Source of the DNA: Bradyrhizobium sp. SZCCHNS1050
GTDB taxonomy: Bacteria; Pseudomonadota; Alphaproteobacteria; Rhizobiales; Xanthobacteraceae
Direction of reading: 5' to 3'
DNA: 64,000 nt
Assembly (NCBI RefSeq): GCF_032484785.1
Contig: NZ_JAUETR010000001.1
Location: forward strand, 5,273,501-5,337,500
Notes under the pieces: generated by a model
What the model was told of the DNA's origin: nothing
Seen by the model: the letters and a program-made list of their open reading frames with translations, nothing else
Databases searched by the model: none
Position numbers and translations under genes: made by a program
Shown: positions 34,936 through 43,427 of the stretch, one piece after another
Layout of the letters: each line of letters opens with the position of its first letter
How positions within the stretch are numbered: position 1 is the first letter of the stretch

Positions 34936-35769
34936 TCAGGGCAGGGCCGCTGCGCCGTTGGTCACGATCAGATTGTCGGTGTCTGCCGGGGCCAGTTCGC
35001 TCGTCGCATCGCCACCGAGATATTTGTCGAGCGTCGCCTGGATCCGTTCCCGCGCCGTGTAGGGGCCGCGGTCGCTCATCCAGGTGTGCTGGAACTCGGT
35101 CTTGATGATGTCGATGCCGCTCTTCTTGTCGACATGCGTTGGCAGCACGCCGGGGTCGGTCTTGAACTGCGGATCATCCGAGCGGAACGACAGGATCTTG
35201 AGCTTGTCCCTGATGACGAAAGGAACGCGCAGATTGTCGAGCGTCACCACCTGCGAGACGATGTTCGGATGCTCCTTGGCGAAATACATCGCGGTATCGC
35301 CGCCATTGGAGTGGCCGACCAGGGTCAGGTGATCGTAGTCGGCATTCGGATGACGCTTCTTCATCTCGTTCAGCACGCAGAGGATGTTGGCCTCGCCTTT
35401 CCGGTAGACGTCGAGCCGGCCGACATAAGGCATCCCGACCTTGGTGACGAGCGGCGGATCAGTCGGAAGGTCCTGCTGGACGCTGGCGACAAGGTAGCCG
35501 CGCGCGGCGAACACGTTCGCGAGGAAGGAGTACTCGGTGTTCTTCACTGTGTTGCCGTTGCTGATGATGGCGACCGGCAGCCGCCACAGCCCGGCATTGG
35601 CCTTCATCTCGTAGTCCTTGCGCACGGCGACATCGACATTGATCGACCGCTGCCGCGCGGCATCGAAGAACTCGCGGCTTTCGTGCTGAATGCCCCATTT
35701 GGCCATTGCAAAGTAACCGGCCACAGCCAGGGCAGACACACAGGCCAAAACCGTCACACCGCGCTTCAT
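34936..35769 (-). CDS. Membrane-anchored or exported alpha/beta hydrolase
   Basis: 277 residues from ATG 35769, preceded by AAGGAAGG. An N-terminal hydrophobic segment (about 5-22) acts as signal peptide or anchor. The alpha/beta-hydrolase core has the nucleophile elbow G-H-S-N-G-G-D (Ser near residue 147), an upstream oxyanion/strand region V-A-I-I-S-N-G-N-T, and plausible Asp and His further on (F-Q-H-T-W-M-S-D near 240). The family includes dienelactone hydrolases, lipases and PET-hydrolase-like enzymes. Substrate unknown. It stands alone, with a hairpin at its end. Confidence 0.82.
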   Translation of the reverse strand: MKRGVTVLACVSALAVAGYFAMAKWGIQHESREFFDAARQRSINVDVAVRKDYEMKANAGLWRLPVAIISNGNTVKNTEYSFLANVFAARGYLVASVQQDLPTDPPLVTKVGMPYVGRLDVYRKGEANILCVLNEMKKRHPNADYDHLTLVGHSNGGDTAMYFAKEHPNIVSQVVTLDNLRVPFVIRDKLKILSFRSDDPQFKTDPGVLPTHVDKKSGIDIIKTEFQHTWMSDRGPYTARERIQATLDKYLGGDATSELAPADTDNLIVTNGAAALP

Positions 35770-35935
35770 GGTATCCTTCCTTGGACGTCTCTCCGTTATG
35801 TGATGGAAGACAACGCCCGGGTCACGGGGGTGTGGCAGCCAGGGGTGGATTAAATTTCCGAAATCTTGCAGTGCAGCACGGGAACAATCCGCGGTTGGTG
35901 AACCGGCGCGCCGGCTCACCTCCCACTGCGAGGAG

Positions 35936-36715
35936 TCAGAATGCGGTATAGCCGCCGTCGATCACGAGGCAGTCTGCGGTGTGATAGGACGACGCCTTGC
36001 TCATGAGGTAGACGGCGATGCCGCCGAAATCCGACGGCTCGCCGAAGCGGCGCACCGGGATACGCGGCATGACGTTGGCAACGAACTTCTCGTTTCCCAT
36101 GATGCCTGCGGTCATGTCGCTCTTGATCCAGCCAGGCAGGATCGCATTCGCGGTGACGCCGTGGCGTGCGAGTTCGACGGCGAGCGCGCGGCACAGCGCA
36201 TTGATTGCCGCCTTGGTTGCCGCATAGTGCTCGTTCCGCGCGGTGCCGAACAGCGAGGCGAGGCTCGAGGTCGCGACCAGGCGGCCGAACGGATCGCCGG
36301 CTTCGGCGCGCGCGGTCATGTGCTTGGCGGCGGCCTGGAAGGCATGGAAGACGCCGTCGAGATTGGTCGCGAACATTGTGCGCCATTCCTCCTCGCTGCG
36401 CTCGATGAAGGGCTTGCGGCCGCCGCCGCCGATGCCGGCGTTGGCAAAGCAGCCGTCGACGCGACCGAAGGTGTCGAGTGTCGCCTTCATCGCCTCGTTG
36501 ACGGACGCAGGGCTCGTCACGTCGCAGACATGGGTATCGACCCTGCCGGGCCCCGCGGCCATCGACGCCGCAGCCGCCTTGTTCTTCTCGGCGTTGCGGC
36601 CCCAGATCGAGACGTTGCAGCCACTGGACGCAAGTGCCTGGGCGATTCCGAGGCCTATGCCTCCATTGCCGCCGGTGACGACGGCCACACGGCCGGTGAG
36701 GTCGAACATGCTCAT
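35936..36715 (-). CDS. Short-chain dehydrogenase/reductase
   Basis: 259 residues. Classical SDR: cofactor loop T-G-G-N-G-G-I-G near residues 15-22, N-A-G near 90, catalytic Ser in S-S-L-A-S and Y-A-A-T-K near 163-167, and P-G-W-I-K-S-D after the active site. The Arg-Asn pair after the second strand suggests NADP. It diverges from the crotonase/kinase operon at 36894, sharing a 178-bp promoter region. By analogy with the P. putida lva set it could reduce or oxidise a 4-oxo/4-hydroxyacyl group, but this rests on context only. Confidence 0.92.
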   Translation of the reverse strand: MSMFDLTGRVAVVTGGNGGIGLGIAQALASSGCNVSIWGRNAEKNKAAAASMAAGPGRVDTHVCDVTSPASVNEAMKATLDTFGRVDGCFANAGIGGGGRKPFIERSEEEWRTMFATNLDGVFHAFQAAAKHMTARAEAGDPFGRLVATSSLASLFGTARNEHYAATKAAINALCRALAVELARHGVTANAILPGWIKSDMTAGIMGNEKFVANVMPRIPVRRFGEPSDFGGIAVYLMSKASSYHTADCLVIDGGYTAF

Positions 36716-36893
36716 GGGGTTCTCTTGGGCGTTTCCGTGATGATGTGAGCGCGCTGCGCGCCGCTTCGGTTATTGGGATGATCCAACCATGGACAAGCGA
36801 AGCGCAAAAATCAAATATGCTGACAGAACCATGCCGCGCTTCAAATTTCCGCGGCGAAGAATGCACTGACCGAAAAGCTCTTGAGAGGAAAAC

Positions 36894-37688
36894 ATGCAGT
36901 TCAAGCACGTCACGCTCGATTTCGACGGGCCCGTCGCCGTCCTCACGCTCGATCATCAGGAGGTCATGAACGCGGTCTCGATCGACATGCTTGGCGGGCT
37001 CGCCGAGGCGCTCGACGAGATCGAGGAGAAGAAGGCCGAGGTGCGCTGCCTGGTCGTAACCGGCGCGGGGCGGGCGTTCTGCACCGGTGCCAATCTGCAG
37101 GGCCGCAATGCGCAGGCGAAGCCCGGCCGCAGCAATGCCGGCGCCGCGCTCGAGACCGCCTTTCATCCGTTCCTGCGCCGCTTGCGCAATCTGCATTGCC
37201 CGATCGTGACGTCGGTCAACGGCCCGGCCGCCGGTGCTGGCATGAGCTTCGCGCTGATGGGCGACATGATCCTGTGCGCGAAGTCCGCGTATTTCCTGCA
37301 AGCCTTCCGCCGCATCGGTCTCGTTCCCGACTGCGGCTCGACCTGGCTGTTGCCGCGCCTCGTCGGCAAGGCGCGCGCGATCGAGCTGTCGCTGCTCGGC
37401 GAGAAGCTGCCGGCCGAGACGGCACTGCAATGGGGCCTCGTCAACCGCGTCTATGACGATGCGGCCCTCAAGGAGGAAACGATGAAGCTCGCGCGCGAGC
37501 TCGCCAACGGGCCGACGGTGGCGCTGGCGCAGATCCGCAAGCTTTACTGGGACAGCCCGGAGAACTCGTTCGAGGAGCAGCTCAACGCCGAATTCCAGTC
37601 GCAGCGCATCGCGGGCGGCACGTCGGATTTCAAGGAGGGCGTCACCGCGTTCCTCGAAAAGCGCCCGGCCAAGTTCAAGGGCCAATGA
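36894..37688 (+). CDS. Enoyl-CoA hydratase/isomerase, PaaG-like
   Basis: 264 residues, crotonase fold. The oxyanion-hole segments are A-F-C-T-G-A-N-L near 60-68 and G-P-A-A-G-A-G-M-S-F-A-L near 107-118. The later F-L-Q-A-F-R-R-I-G-L-V-P-D-C-G-S-T-W-L-L-P is the PaaG-like pattern, with an Asp as catalytic acid rather than the paired Glu of ordinary hydratases, which favours isomerisation of a double bond. It is the first gene of an operon and overlaps the next gene (kinase) by four bases. Confidence 0.9.
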   Translation: MQFKHVTLDFDGPVAVLTLDHQEVMNAVSIDMLGGLAEALDEIEEKKAEVRCLVVTGAGRAFCTGANLQGRNAQAKPGRSNAGAALETAFHPFLRRLRNLHCPIVTSVNGPAAGAGMSFALMGDMILCAKSAYFLQAFRRIGLVPDCGSTWLLPRLVGKARAIELSLLGEKLPAETALQWGLVNRVYDDAALKEETMKLARELANGPTVALAQIRKLYWDSPENSFEEQLNAEFQSQRIAGGTSDFKEGVTAFLEKRPAKFKGQ

Positions 37689-38674
37689 TCGAGGCCAAGC
37701 TGTCGCGCTGCGTCGCCTCGTTCATGCCGGGGGCGACTGGCGTGCGCGGCGCCGCGAAACTCTCCGGCGGCGCCAGCCAGGAGACGTGGCGCTTCGACAT
37801 CGTCCATCCCGGTGGTGATGTCGGCGCCATCCTGCGCCGCTCGCCGAAGGGCTACGGCGCCGCGCCCGGGCGTGCCGCCGGGCTCGACAACGAGGCGGCG
37901 CTGATGCGGCTCGCTTGTGCGGCCGGCGTGCCGTCGCCCGAGGTACTGCACGTGCTACGGCCGGAGGACGATCTCGGCGCCGGTTTCATCATGCGCCGCG
38001 TCGAGGGCGAGACCATCGCGCGCAAGATCCTGCGCGATGCTGAATTCGCCGAGGCGCGGCCGCGCCTCGCGCGCCAGCTCGGCGGCATCGCTGCCGGCAT
38101 CCACGGGATTCGACGCGAGACGCTGCCCGCGTTGCGCGAGATGAACGCGACCAGGGAGATCGCGGAGCTCGCGCGCGAATATCAAAGCTTCGACTGGCCG
38201 CGCCCGGTGTTCGATCTCGCGCTGCGCTGGCTGTCGCACAACGATCCCGGCCCCTCGGCGGAGGTGACGCTGGTGCATGGCGATTTCCGCAACGGCAATC
38301 TCATCATCGGCCCCGACGGGGTGCGCGCTGTGCTCGACTGGGAGCTCGCCCATCTCGGCGATCCCATGGAGGATCTCGGCTGGATCTGCGTCAACTCCTG
38401 GCGCTTCGGCGAGATCGACAAGCCCGTCGGCGGCTTTGGCTCGCGCGAGGAGCTGTACGCGGGCTACGAGGCCGCTGGCCGCAAGGTCGATGCCGGCAGG
38501 GTGAAGTTCTGGGAGGTCATGGGCACGTTGCGCTGGGGCGTGATGTGTTGCGGCATGATGCAGCGGTTTCGCTTGGGTCCCGACCACTCGATGGAGCGCG
38601 CCATGATCGGCCGCCGCGCGTCGGAGACAGAGATCGATCTGCTGCGGCTGCTGGCGCCGAGAGGAGAGGGCTGA
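37685..38674 (+). CDS. Aminoglycoside-phosphotransferase-like acyl-CoA kinase (LvaA / ACAD10-11 kinase type)
   Basis: 329 residues. The kinase core shows the Brenner motif L-V-H-G-D-F-R-N-G-N-L-I-I (catalytic Asp near 200, metal-binding Asn near 204) and the D-W-E-L-A-H-L-G-D-P-M-E-D-L-G-W motif near 218-233, typical of the acyl-CoA-dehydrogenase-associated kinase branch. In human ACAD10/11 this domain is fused to an acyl-CoA dehydrogenase; in P. putida LvaA it phosphorylates 4-hydroxyacyl-CoA. Here it is followed at once by a DUF6285 protein and, 1.6 kb on, by an acyl-CoA dehydrogenase. A true antibiotic kinase is unlikely. Confidence 0.9.
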   Translation: MIEAKLSRCVASFMPGATGVRGAAKLSGGASQETWRFDIVHPGGDVGAILRRSPKGYGAAPGRAAGLDNEAALMRLACAAGVPSPEVLHVLRPEDDLGAGFIMRRVEGETIARKILRDAEFAEARPRLARQLGGIAAGIHGIRRETLPALREMNATREIAELAREYQSFDWPRPVFDLALRWLSHNDPGPSAEVTLVHGDFRNGNLIIGPDGVRAVLDWELAHLGDPMEDLGWICVNSWRFGEIDKPVGGFGSREELYAGYEAAGRKVDAGRVKFWEVMGTLRWGVMCCGMMQRFRLGPDHSMERAMIGRRASETEIDLLRLLAPRGEG

Positions 38675-39060
38675 TGCAGGACGAACCGACGGCGACGGAG
38701 CTGGCGAAGGCGGTCGCGGATTTCCTGCGCACCGACATCGCGCCGCTGATCTCCGGGCACCCGGCGTTCAAGCTGCGCGTGGGAATCAACGCGCTCGATC
38801 TGGTGGTGCGGCAGTTGACGCAGGCTGCTCCGGCGGATGCCGCGGAGCACGCGCGGCTGAAACAGCTATTGAGACGAGACGGTGACTTGCTCGAACTGAA
38901 TCGTGCGCTTTCCGAGCAGATCGCCAGTGGTGCCGTCGATCTCGGCACGCCGGGCCTGAAGGACCACCTCTGGCAGACCACGCTCGACAAGCTCGCTGTC
39001 GATCAGCCCAACTACGCGTCCTACAGGCGCGAGGCGGGGAGGGGCACCAGCGATGCTTAG
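38674..39060 (+). CDS. DUF6285 small protein, likely partner of the kinase (LvaB-like)
   Basis: 128 residues. Its start overlaps the kinase stop (TGATG), so the two are translationally coupled. Helical, with E-L-A-K-A-V-A-D-F-L-R-T-D-I-A-P near the N-terminus, F-K-L-R-V-G-I-N-A-L-D-L-V-V-R-Q near 40-55 and a late L-W-Q-T-T-L-D-K-L-A-V-D-Q-P-N-Y. I recall this family next to APH-like kinases, and the small protein LvaB being needed for LvaA activity in P. putida. The family name DUF6285 and this equivalence are from memory and not tested here. Confidence 0.8.
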   Translation: MQDEPTATELAKAVADFLRTDIAPLISGHPAFKLRVGINALDLVVRQLTQAAPADAAEHARLKQLLRRDGDLLELNRALSEQIASGAVDLGTPGLKDHLWQTTLDKLAVDQPNYASYRREAGRGTSDA

Positions 39061-39068
39061 CTCTCCGC

Positions 39069-39155
39069 CGTCATTGCGAGGAGCGCCAGCGCCGAAGCAA
39101 TCCAGACTGCTTCGGCGGTGGGACTCTGGATTGCTTCGCTTCGCTCGCAATGACG
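39069..39155. repeat. REP-like palindrome, cgtcattgcgag type
   Basis: Starts cgtcattgcgagg and ends cgctcgcaatgacg, with internal aagcaatccaga and tctggattgctt arms. It matches the element at 5426-5507. It lies just after the DUF6285 gene. Confidence 0.88.
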
Positions 39156-39192
39156 GCGGCGGGAGCTGGACAGGCGTTGCGATCACCTCGGC

Positions 39193-39290
39193 CGTCGTCC
39201 CGGGGCGCGACGCAGTCGCGAGCCTGGAATCCAGACTCCCGTTCGTGGTCACGGATTCCGGGCGCGCGCTCCGCGTGTCCCGGAATGATC
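39193..39290. repeat. Palindromic repeat, cgtcgtcccggg / cccggaatgat type
   Basis: Starts cgtcgtcccgggg and ends cgtgtcccggaatgatc, with inner cctggaatccaga and acggattccggg arms. It is related to the copies at 45219 and 56702. It is placed directly after the previous repeat, between convergent genes. Confidence 0.75.
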
Positions 39291-39304
39291 ACCTTGGCGA
39301 TGCG

Positions 39305-40084
39305 CTACCGCCCCAGCCATTTCGGCGGTCGCTTCTCGGAAAACGCCTTCGGCCCCTCAATATAGTCCTGCGAGTGGATCATCGCCTGCACCGCCGCGTA
39401 GTCGCGCTGCTCGGTGATGGCCTGCTCCAGCGACACCGCGAGGCCCTTCTCGATCGCCTGTTTGGAGGCGCGGATCGACATCGGCGAGTTCTTGGCGATG
39501 GTCTCGGCCCAACGCTCCGCGGCCGCCAGCGCCTCGCCCTGCGGTACGACCTCGTTGACGAAGCCGAGCTCGTGGCCCTCGCGGGCGCCGACGTGGCGGC
39601 CGGTCAGGATCATGCCCATCGCGCGCTTCAGGCCGATCTGGCGCGGCAGCCGCTGCAGCCCGCCGGCGAGCGCGGCGAGGCCGACGCGCGGCTCGGGCAA
39701 CGCGAAGGTCGCGTTCTCGGAGGCGATGATCAGGTCGCAGGCCAGCGCGATCTCGAAGCCGCCGCCCATCGCAACGCCGTTGACGGCCGCGATCAGCGGC
39801 TTGTCGCAATCGAAGCGCGAGGTCAGTCCACCGAAGCCGCTTTTGCCCCAGCCACGCGCGCCGCCGGCCGCCTGCCATTTCAGATCGTTGCCGGCGCAGA
39901 ATGCCTTGTCGCCCTCGCCGGTGACGATCGCCACCCATTGCTCGGGATCGGCGGCGAAGCCGTCGAACACGCGCTCGAGCTCGTAATGCGCCTCGATGTG
40001 CAGGGCGTTGTAGACCTCGGGGCGCGCCAGGGTGACGATCGTGATCGGCCCCTTGCGCGTCACTCTCGAAAACTTCAGCTCCAT
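39305..40084 (-). CDS. Enoyl-CoA hydratase / CaiD-like crotonase
   Basis: 259 residues, crotonase fold. F-C-A-G-N-D-L-K-W near 60-68 and N-G-V-A-M-G-G-G-F-E-I-A-L-A-C-D near 105-120 form the oxyanion hole. A-L-P-E-P-R-V-G-L-A-A-L-A-G-G near 132-146 carries the first catalytic Glu. The pattern resembles carnitinyl-CoA dehydratase CaiD and ordinary hydratases. It is transcribed divergently from the acyl-CoA dehydrogenase gene, whose enoyl-CoA product it could hydrate. Confidence 0.9.
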   Translation of the reverse strand: MELKFSRVTRKGPITIVTLARPEVYNALHIEAHYELERVFDGFAADPEQWVAIVTGEGDKAFCAGNDLKWQAAGGARGWGKSGFGGLTSRFDCDKPLIAAVNGVAMGGGFEIALACDLIIASENATFALPEPRVGLAALAGGLQRLPRQIGLKRAMGMILTGRHVGAREGHELGFVNEVVPQGEALAAAERWAETIAKNSPMSIRASKQAIEKGLAVSLEQAITEQRDYAAVQAMIHSQDYIEGPKAFSEKRPPKWLGR

Positions 40085-40250
40085 CGGCCGTTCCTCCTGT
40101 TTTCTGATTGGTTGTCGCGCATCAACTTAGCGCCTGCGCAGGTGTCGCAGTCATCCAAATACGCAACGGCGCTGCGCGCCACAAGCGCGCGACGGGAGGT
40201 CGCGCCCATCAGGACCAAGAACAACAACGAAACGCACAGGGAGACACGCC

Positions 40251-41525
40251 ATGGATTTTTCCTTGCCGAAGGAATTGGTCGCCTACCTCGACGAGCTCGA
40301 TCGCTTCATCGCCGCCGAGATCAAGCCGCTGGAGCAGGCCGACGACAACATCCGCTTCTTCGATCATCGTCGCGAATGGGCGCGCACCGATTTCGAGAAT
40401 GGCGGCCTGCCGCGGCATGAGTGGGAGCAGCTGCTGCGCAAGGCCAAGGATCGTGCCGACGCGGCCGGGCACCTGCGCTTCGCGATCCCAAAACGCTACG
40501 GCGGCAAGGACGGCTCGAACCTCTGGATGGCGGTGATCCGCGAGCATTTCGCCTCGAAGGGCCTCGGCCTGCACAACGACCTGCAGAACGAGCACTCGAT
40601 CGTCGGCAATCTGCCGATCGTCACCATGCTCGACCGCTATGGCCGCGACGACCAGAAAGCGATGATCGACGGCTCGATCACCGGCAAGTACCGCATCACC
40701 TTCGGTCTCACCGAGCCGCATCACGGCTCGGACGCAACCCACATGGAGACGAAGGCCGTCCCAGCCACCCGCGACAACGTCAAGGGCTGGCTGATCAACG
40801 GCGAGAAGATGTGGACGACGGGAATGCACGTCGCCACCCATTGCGCGCTGTTCGCGCGCACCTCGGGCAATGACGGCGATGCGCGCGGCATCACCTGCTT
40901 CCTGGTGCCGGCCAAGAGCGAGGGCGTCAAGGTCGAGGAGTATCTCTGGACCTTCAACATGCCGACCGACCATCCGCGGGTCAGCTTCACCGACGTGTTC
41001 GTGCCGGAGGATGCGCAGTTCGGCGAAGTCGGTCGCGGCCTGTCGCTGGCGCAGTGCTTCGTGCACGAGAACCGCATCCGGCAGGCGGCGAGCTCGCTCG
41101 GTGCGGCCGTATTCTGCATCAATGAGAGCGTGAACTACGCGCGTGAGCGCAAACCGTTCGGAAAGGCGCTGGCCGAGAACCAGGCGATCCAGTGGCCGCT
41201 GGTCGAGCTGGCGACGCAGGCCGAGATGCTGCGGCTGCTGATCCGCAAGACCGCCTGGGAGATGGACCAGCTCACCCAGGCGCAGGTCGAGCACACACTC
41301 TCCGACAAGGTCTCGATGTGCAACTACTGGGCTAACCGTCTGTGCTGCGAGGCGGCCGATCGCGCCATCCAGGTTCATGGCGGCATGGGCTATTCGCGCC
41401 ACAAGCCGTTCGAGCACATCTACCGCCACCACCGCCGCTACCGCATCACCGAAGGCAGCGAGGAGATCCAGATGCGCAAGGTGGCGGGCTTCCTGTTCGG
41501 GTATATGGGGGTGAACAAGAGGTGA
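40251..41525 (+). CDS. Acyl-CoA dehydrogenase (ACAD11/LvaC-like context)
   Basis: 424 residues, somewhat longer than the common 380-residue enzymes. FAD-binding and active-site patterns are seen: I-T-F-G-L-T-E-P-H-H-G-S-D near 145-158 (FAD/substrate loop), W-L-I-N-G-E-K-M-W-T-T-G near 178-189, and the C-terminal V-H-G-G-M-G-Y-S-R-H-K-P-F-E-H-I-Y-R-H-H-R-R-Y (in two pieces) with I-T-E-G-S-E-E-I-Q, the family's FAD-contact and catalytic-Glu region. Normally it makes enoyl-CoA from acyl-CoA. Near an APH-like kinase and DUF6285 it could instead eliminate phosphate from a 4-phosphoacyl-CoA. Confidence 0.9.
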   Translation: MDFSLPKELVAYLDELDRFIAAEIKPLEQADDNIRFFDHRREWARTDFENGGLPRHEWEQLLRKAKDRADAAGHLRFAIPKRYGGKDGSNLWMAVIREHFASKGLGLHNDLQNEHSIVGNLPIVTMLDRYGRDDQKAMIDGSITGKYRITFGLTEPHHGSDATHMETKAVPATRDNVKGWLINGEKMWTTGMHVATHCALFARTSGNDGDARGITCFLVPAKSEGVKVEEYLWTFNMPTDHPRVSFTDVFVPEDAQFGEVGRGLSLAQCFVHENRIRQAASSLGAAVFCINESVNYARERKPFGKALAENQAIQWPLVELATQAEMLRLLIRKTAWEMDQLTQAQVEHTLSDKVSMCNYWANRLCCEAADRAIQVHGGMGYSRHKPFEHIYRHHRRYRITEGSEEIQMRKVAGFLFGYMGVNKR

Positions 41526-41548
41526 GGCGGTTGTAGTTTGAAGGCGGC

Positions 41549-41686
41549 CATCGTGAGCGTCAGCCAGCAATCCAGACCTTGTTGTTTGGCCCCTGGATTG
41601 CTTCGGCGCAAGGGCGCCTCGCAATGACGGCGTGGAAGGAGCGTACCCTCTCTCCACGCCATCGCGAGCGTGGCGAAGCGATCCAG
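41549..41686. repeat. Palindromic repeats, cgtcattgcgag type (one unit plus half-unit)
   Basis: One unit at 41549-41630 has catcgtgagcg at the left, inner cagcaatccaga and ctggattgcttc arms, and cctcgcaatgacgg at the right. A half-unit ccatcgcgagcgtggcgaag lies at 41659-41678 and beyond. They sit between the convergent acyl-CoA dehydrogenase and acyl-CoA ligase genes. Confidence 0.75.
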
Positions 41687-41714
41687 AATGTCTCAGCGAG
41701 CACCTCGTTCTTGA

Positions 41715-43295
41715 TCAATTCACCTGCCGATCCTTGCCCGCCCAGTACGGGTCGCGCAGATTCCGCCGCAGGATCTTGCCGGAGGGATTGCGCGGCAGGG
41801 CGTCGAGGAAGTCCACGCTCTTCGGCGTCTTGAAGCCGGCGATGCGGGTGCGGGTGAAATTGATGATGTCGGTCTCGGTGGCGCGCTTGCCGGGCTTCAT
41901 CACGACGATCGCCTTGACGGCCTCGCCCCATTTCTCGTCGGGAATGCCGATCACGGCGGCCTCGGCGACATCGGGGTGGTCGCAGATCGCGCTCTCGACC
42001 TCGGCCGGATAGATGTTCTCGCCGCCGGAGATGATCATGTCCTTGATGCGGTCGTGGATGTAGACGTAGCCGTCCTCGTCCATGTAGCCGGCATCACCCG
42101 TGCGCAGCCAGCCGTCCTTACCGAGCGTGCGTGCGGTCGCCTCCGGCAGGTTCCAGTAGCCGGTCATGTTGGAGCCGGAGCGGGTGGCGATCTCGCCGAC
42201 CTGCCGCGGCGGCAGCGGGTTGCCCGAGGGATCGATGATCGCGACTTCGACGCCCGGCAGCGGCTTGCCGGCCGAGCGCATCCGCTCCAGCCCTTCGACG
42301 TGATCCTCGGGCGGCAGCGCGATGATGGTGCCCGTGGTCTCGGTCATGCCGTACATCTGCACGAAGCCGCATTTGAACACCTCGATGCATTCCTTCAGCA
42401 GCGCCGCCGGGATCGGCGAGGCGCCGTAGAGCATGTATTTGAGCCGCGAGAAGTCGACCTGCCGCGCTCGCGGCTGCCGGACCACGAACTGCATCGCGGC
42501 GGGCACCATGAACAGCTTGGTGATGCCGGACTGTTCGAAGAAGTCGAGGATCTTCGTGGGATCGAACTCGCGCGCGATCACGCCGCGGGCGCCGTGGTAA
42601 AGGCTCATCAGGCCCCAGCCGGAGCCGCCGATGTGGAAGATCGGCATCGCGATCAGCGAGACGTCGTCGGTCGTCCATTTATTCCAGTCCGGCTTCTCCT
42701 CGGGATTGCCGGTGTTGACGAGGTTGAGGAAGTTGGCGTGCGACAGCATCGCGCCTTTCGGCTTGCCGGTGGTGCCGGAGGTGTAGAGCTGCAGCGCGAT
42801 GTCCTGCGGCGTGATCGCCTCGCCGGGATCGTCGGCGCTCTGCGCGTCGCGCCAAGCCGTGTAGTCCTGCCATTCCGGCGCGCCGCCTTCGGTGGTGATG
42901 ATGTGCCGCACGCTCGGAATCTGGTCGCGGATGTTGCGGATCATCGTGACGAACTCGGGACCGACGAACAGGGCAGGCGCCTTGCAGTCCTCGACGATGA
43001 AGGCGACCTCGGGACCGGCGAGGCGCCAGTTCACCGGCGCCATCACGACGTTGGCCTTCATGGCGCCGACCAGCAGCTCGAAATAGATGTCGCTGTTCTT
43101 GCCGAAATAGGCGATCCGCTCATGCGGCTTGATGCCGATCGCCTTCAGCGCGTTGGCAACCTGGTTGGTCTTGCGGTCGAATGCGGCGAAGCTGGTGAGG
43201 CGGCCTTCGAACTCATAGGCGGTGGCGGAGCCAAGCGCTTCCGCCTGCCTGCGCACGACGTCGACGAGCGTCGACGCTGCCGTCGTGACGGACAT
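41715..43295 (-). CDS. Acyl-CoA synthetase (AMP-forming, fatty-acid CoA ligase type)
   Basis: 526 residues from ATG 43295, preceded by GGAGGGGAAAC; sequence upstream in the same frame is not conserved. ANL-superfamily motifs in order: Y-T-S-G-T-T-G-K-P-K-G (P-loop-like, near 170), Q-M-Y-G-M-T-E-T-T-G near 315, W-L-R-T-G-D-A-G-Y near 395, the hinge D-R-I-K-D-M-I-I-S-G-G-E-N-I-Y-P near 415-430, and G-K-I-L-R-R with the catalytic C-terminal Lys near 512. It activates a carboxylic acid to acyl-CoA. It is the last gene of a minus-strand pair with the SDR at 43428 and could feed the kinase/dehydrogenase pathway. Confidence 0.93.
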   Translation of the reverse strand: MSVTTAASTLVDVVRRQAEALGSATAYEFEGRLTSFAAFDRKTNQVANALKAIGIKPHERIAYFGKNSDIYFELLVGAMKANVVMAPVNWRLAGPEVAFIVEDCKAPALFVGPEFVTMIRNIRDQIPSVRHIITTEGGAPEWQDYTAWRDAQSADDPGEAITPQDIALQLYTSGTTGKPKGAMLSHANFLNLVNTGNPEEKPDWNKWTTDDVSLIAMPIFHIGGSGWGLMSLYHGARGVIAREFDPTKILDFFEQSGITKLFMVPAAMQFVVRQPRARQVDFSRLKYMLYGASPIPAALLKECIEVFKCGFVQMYGMTETTGTIIALPPEDHVEGLERMRSAGKPLPGVEVAIIDPSGNPLPPRQVGEIATRSGSNMTGYWNLPEATARTLGKDGWLRTGDAGYMDEDGYVYIHDRIKDMIISGGENIYPAEVESAICDHPDVAEAAVIGIPDEKWGEAVKAIVVMKPGKRATETDIINFTRTRIAGFKTPKSVDFLDALPRNPSGKILRRNLRDPYWAGKDRQVN

Positions 43296-43427
43296 GTTTC
43301 CCCTCCGATTGCGTCTTGTTCTTTGTTCGATGTCTTGTCGTGGTCCTCGCCCCGGATTGCGCCGGAGCAAGCATCTCTCGATCAGTCTACAGGGAGCAGA
43401 TCGCCGATCAACAGGGTGATTGCGCCA

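Noticed and set aside
37685..38674. Aminoglycoside resistance kinase.
   Set aside because: The motif D-W-E-L-A-H-L-G-D-P-M-E-D-L-G-W and the neighbours are those of the acyl-CoA-dehydrogenase-associated branch, not of resistance enzymes.
39069..41686. Clustered direct/inverted repeats that might suggest a CRISPR array.
   Set aside because: The units are single palindromes of 80-100 bp at separate sites, without regular spacers or cas genes.
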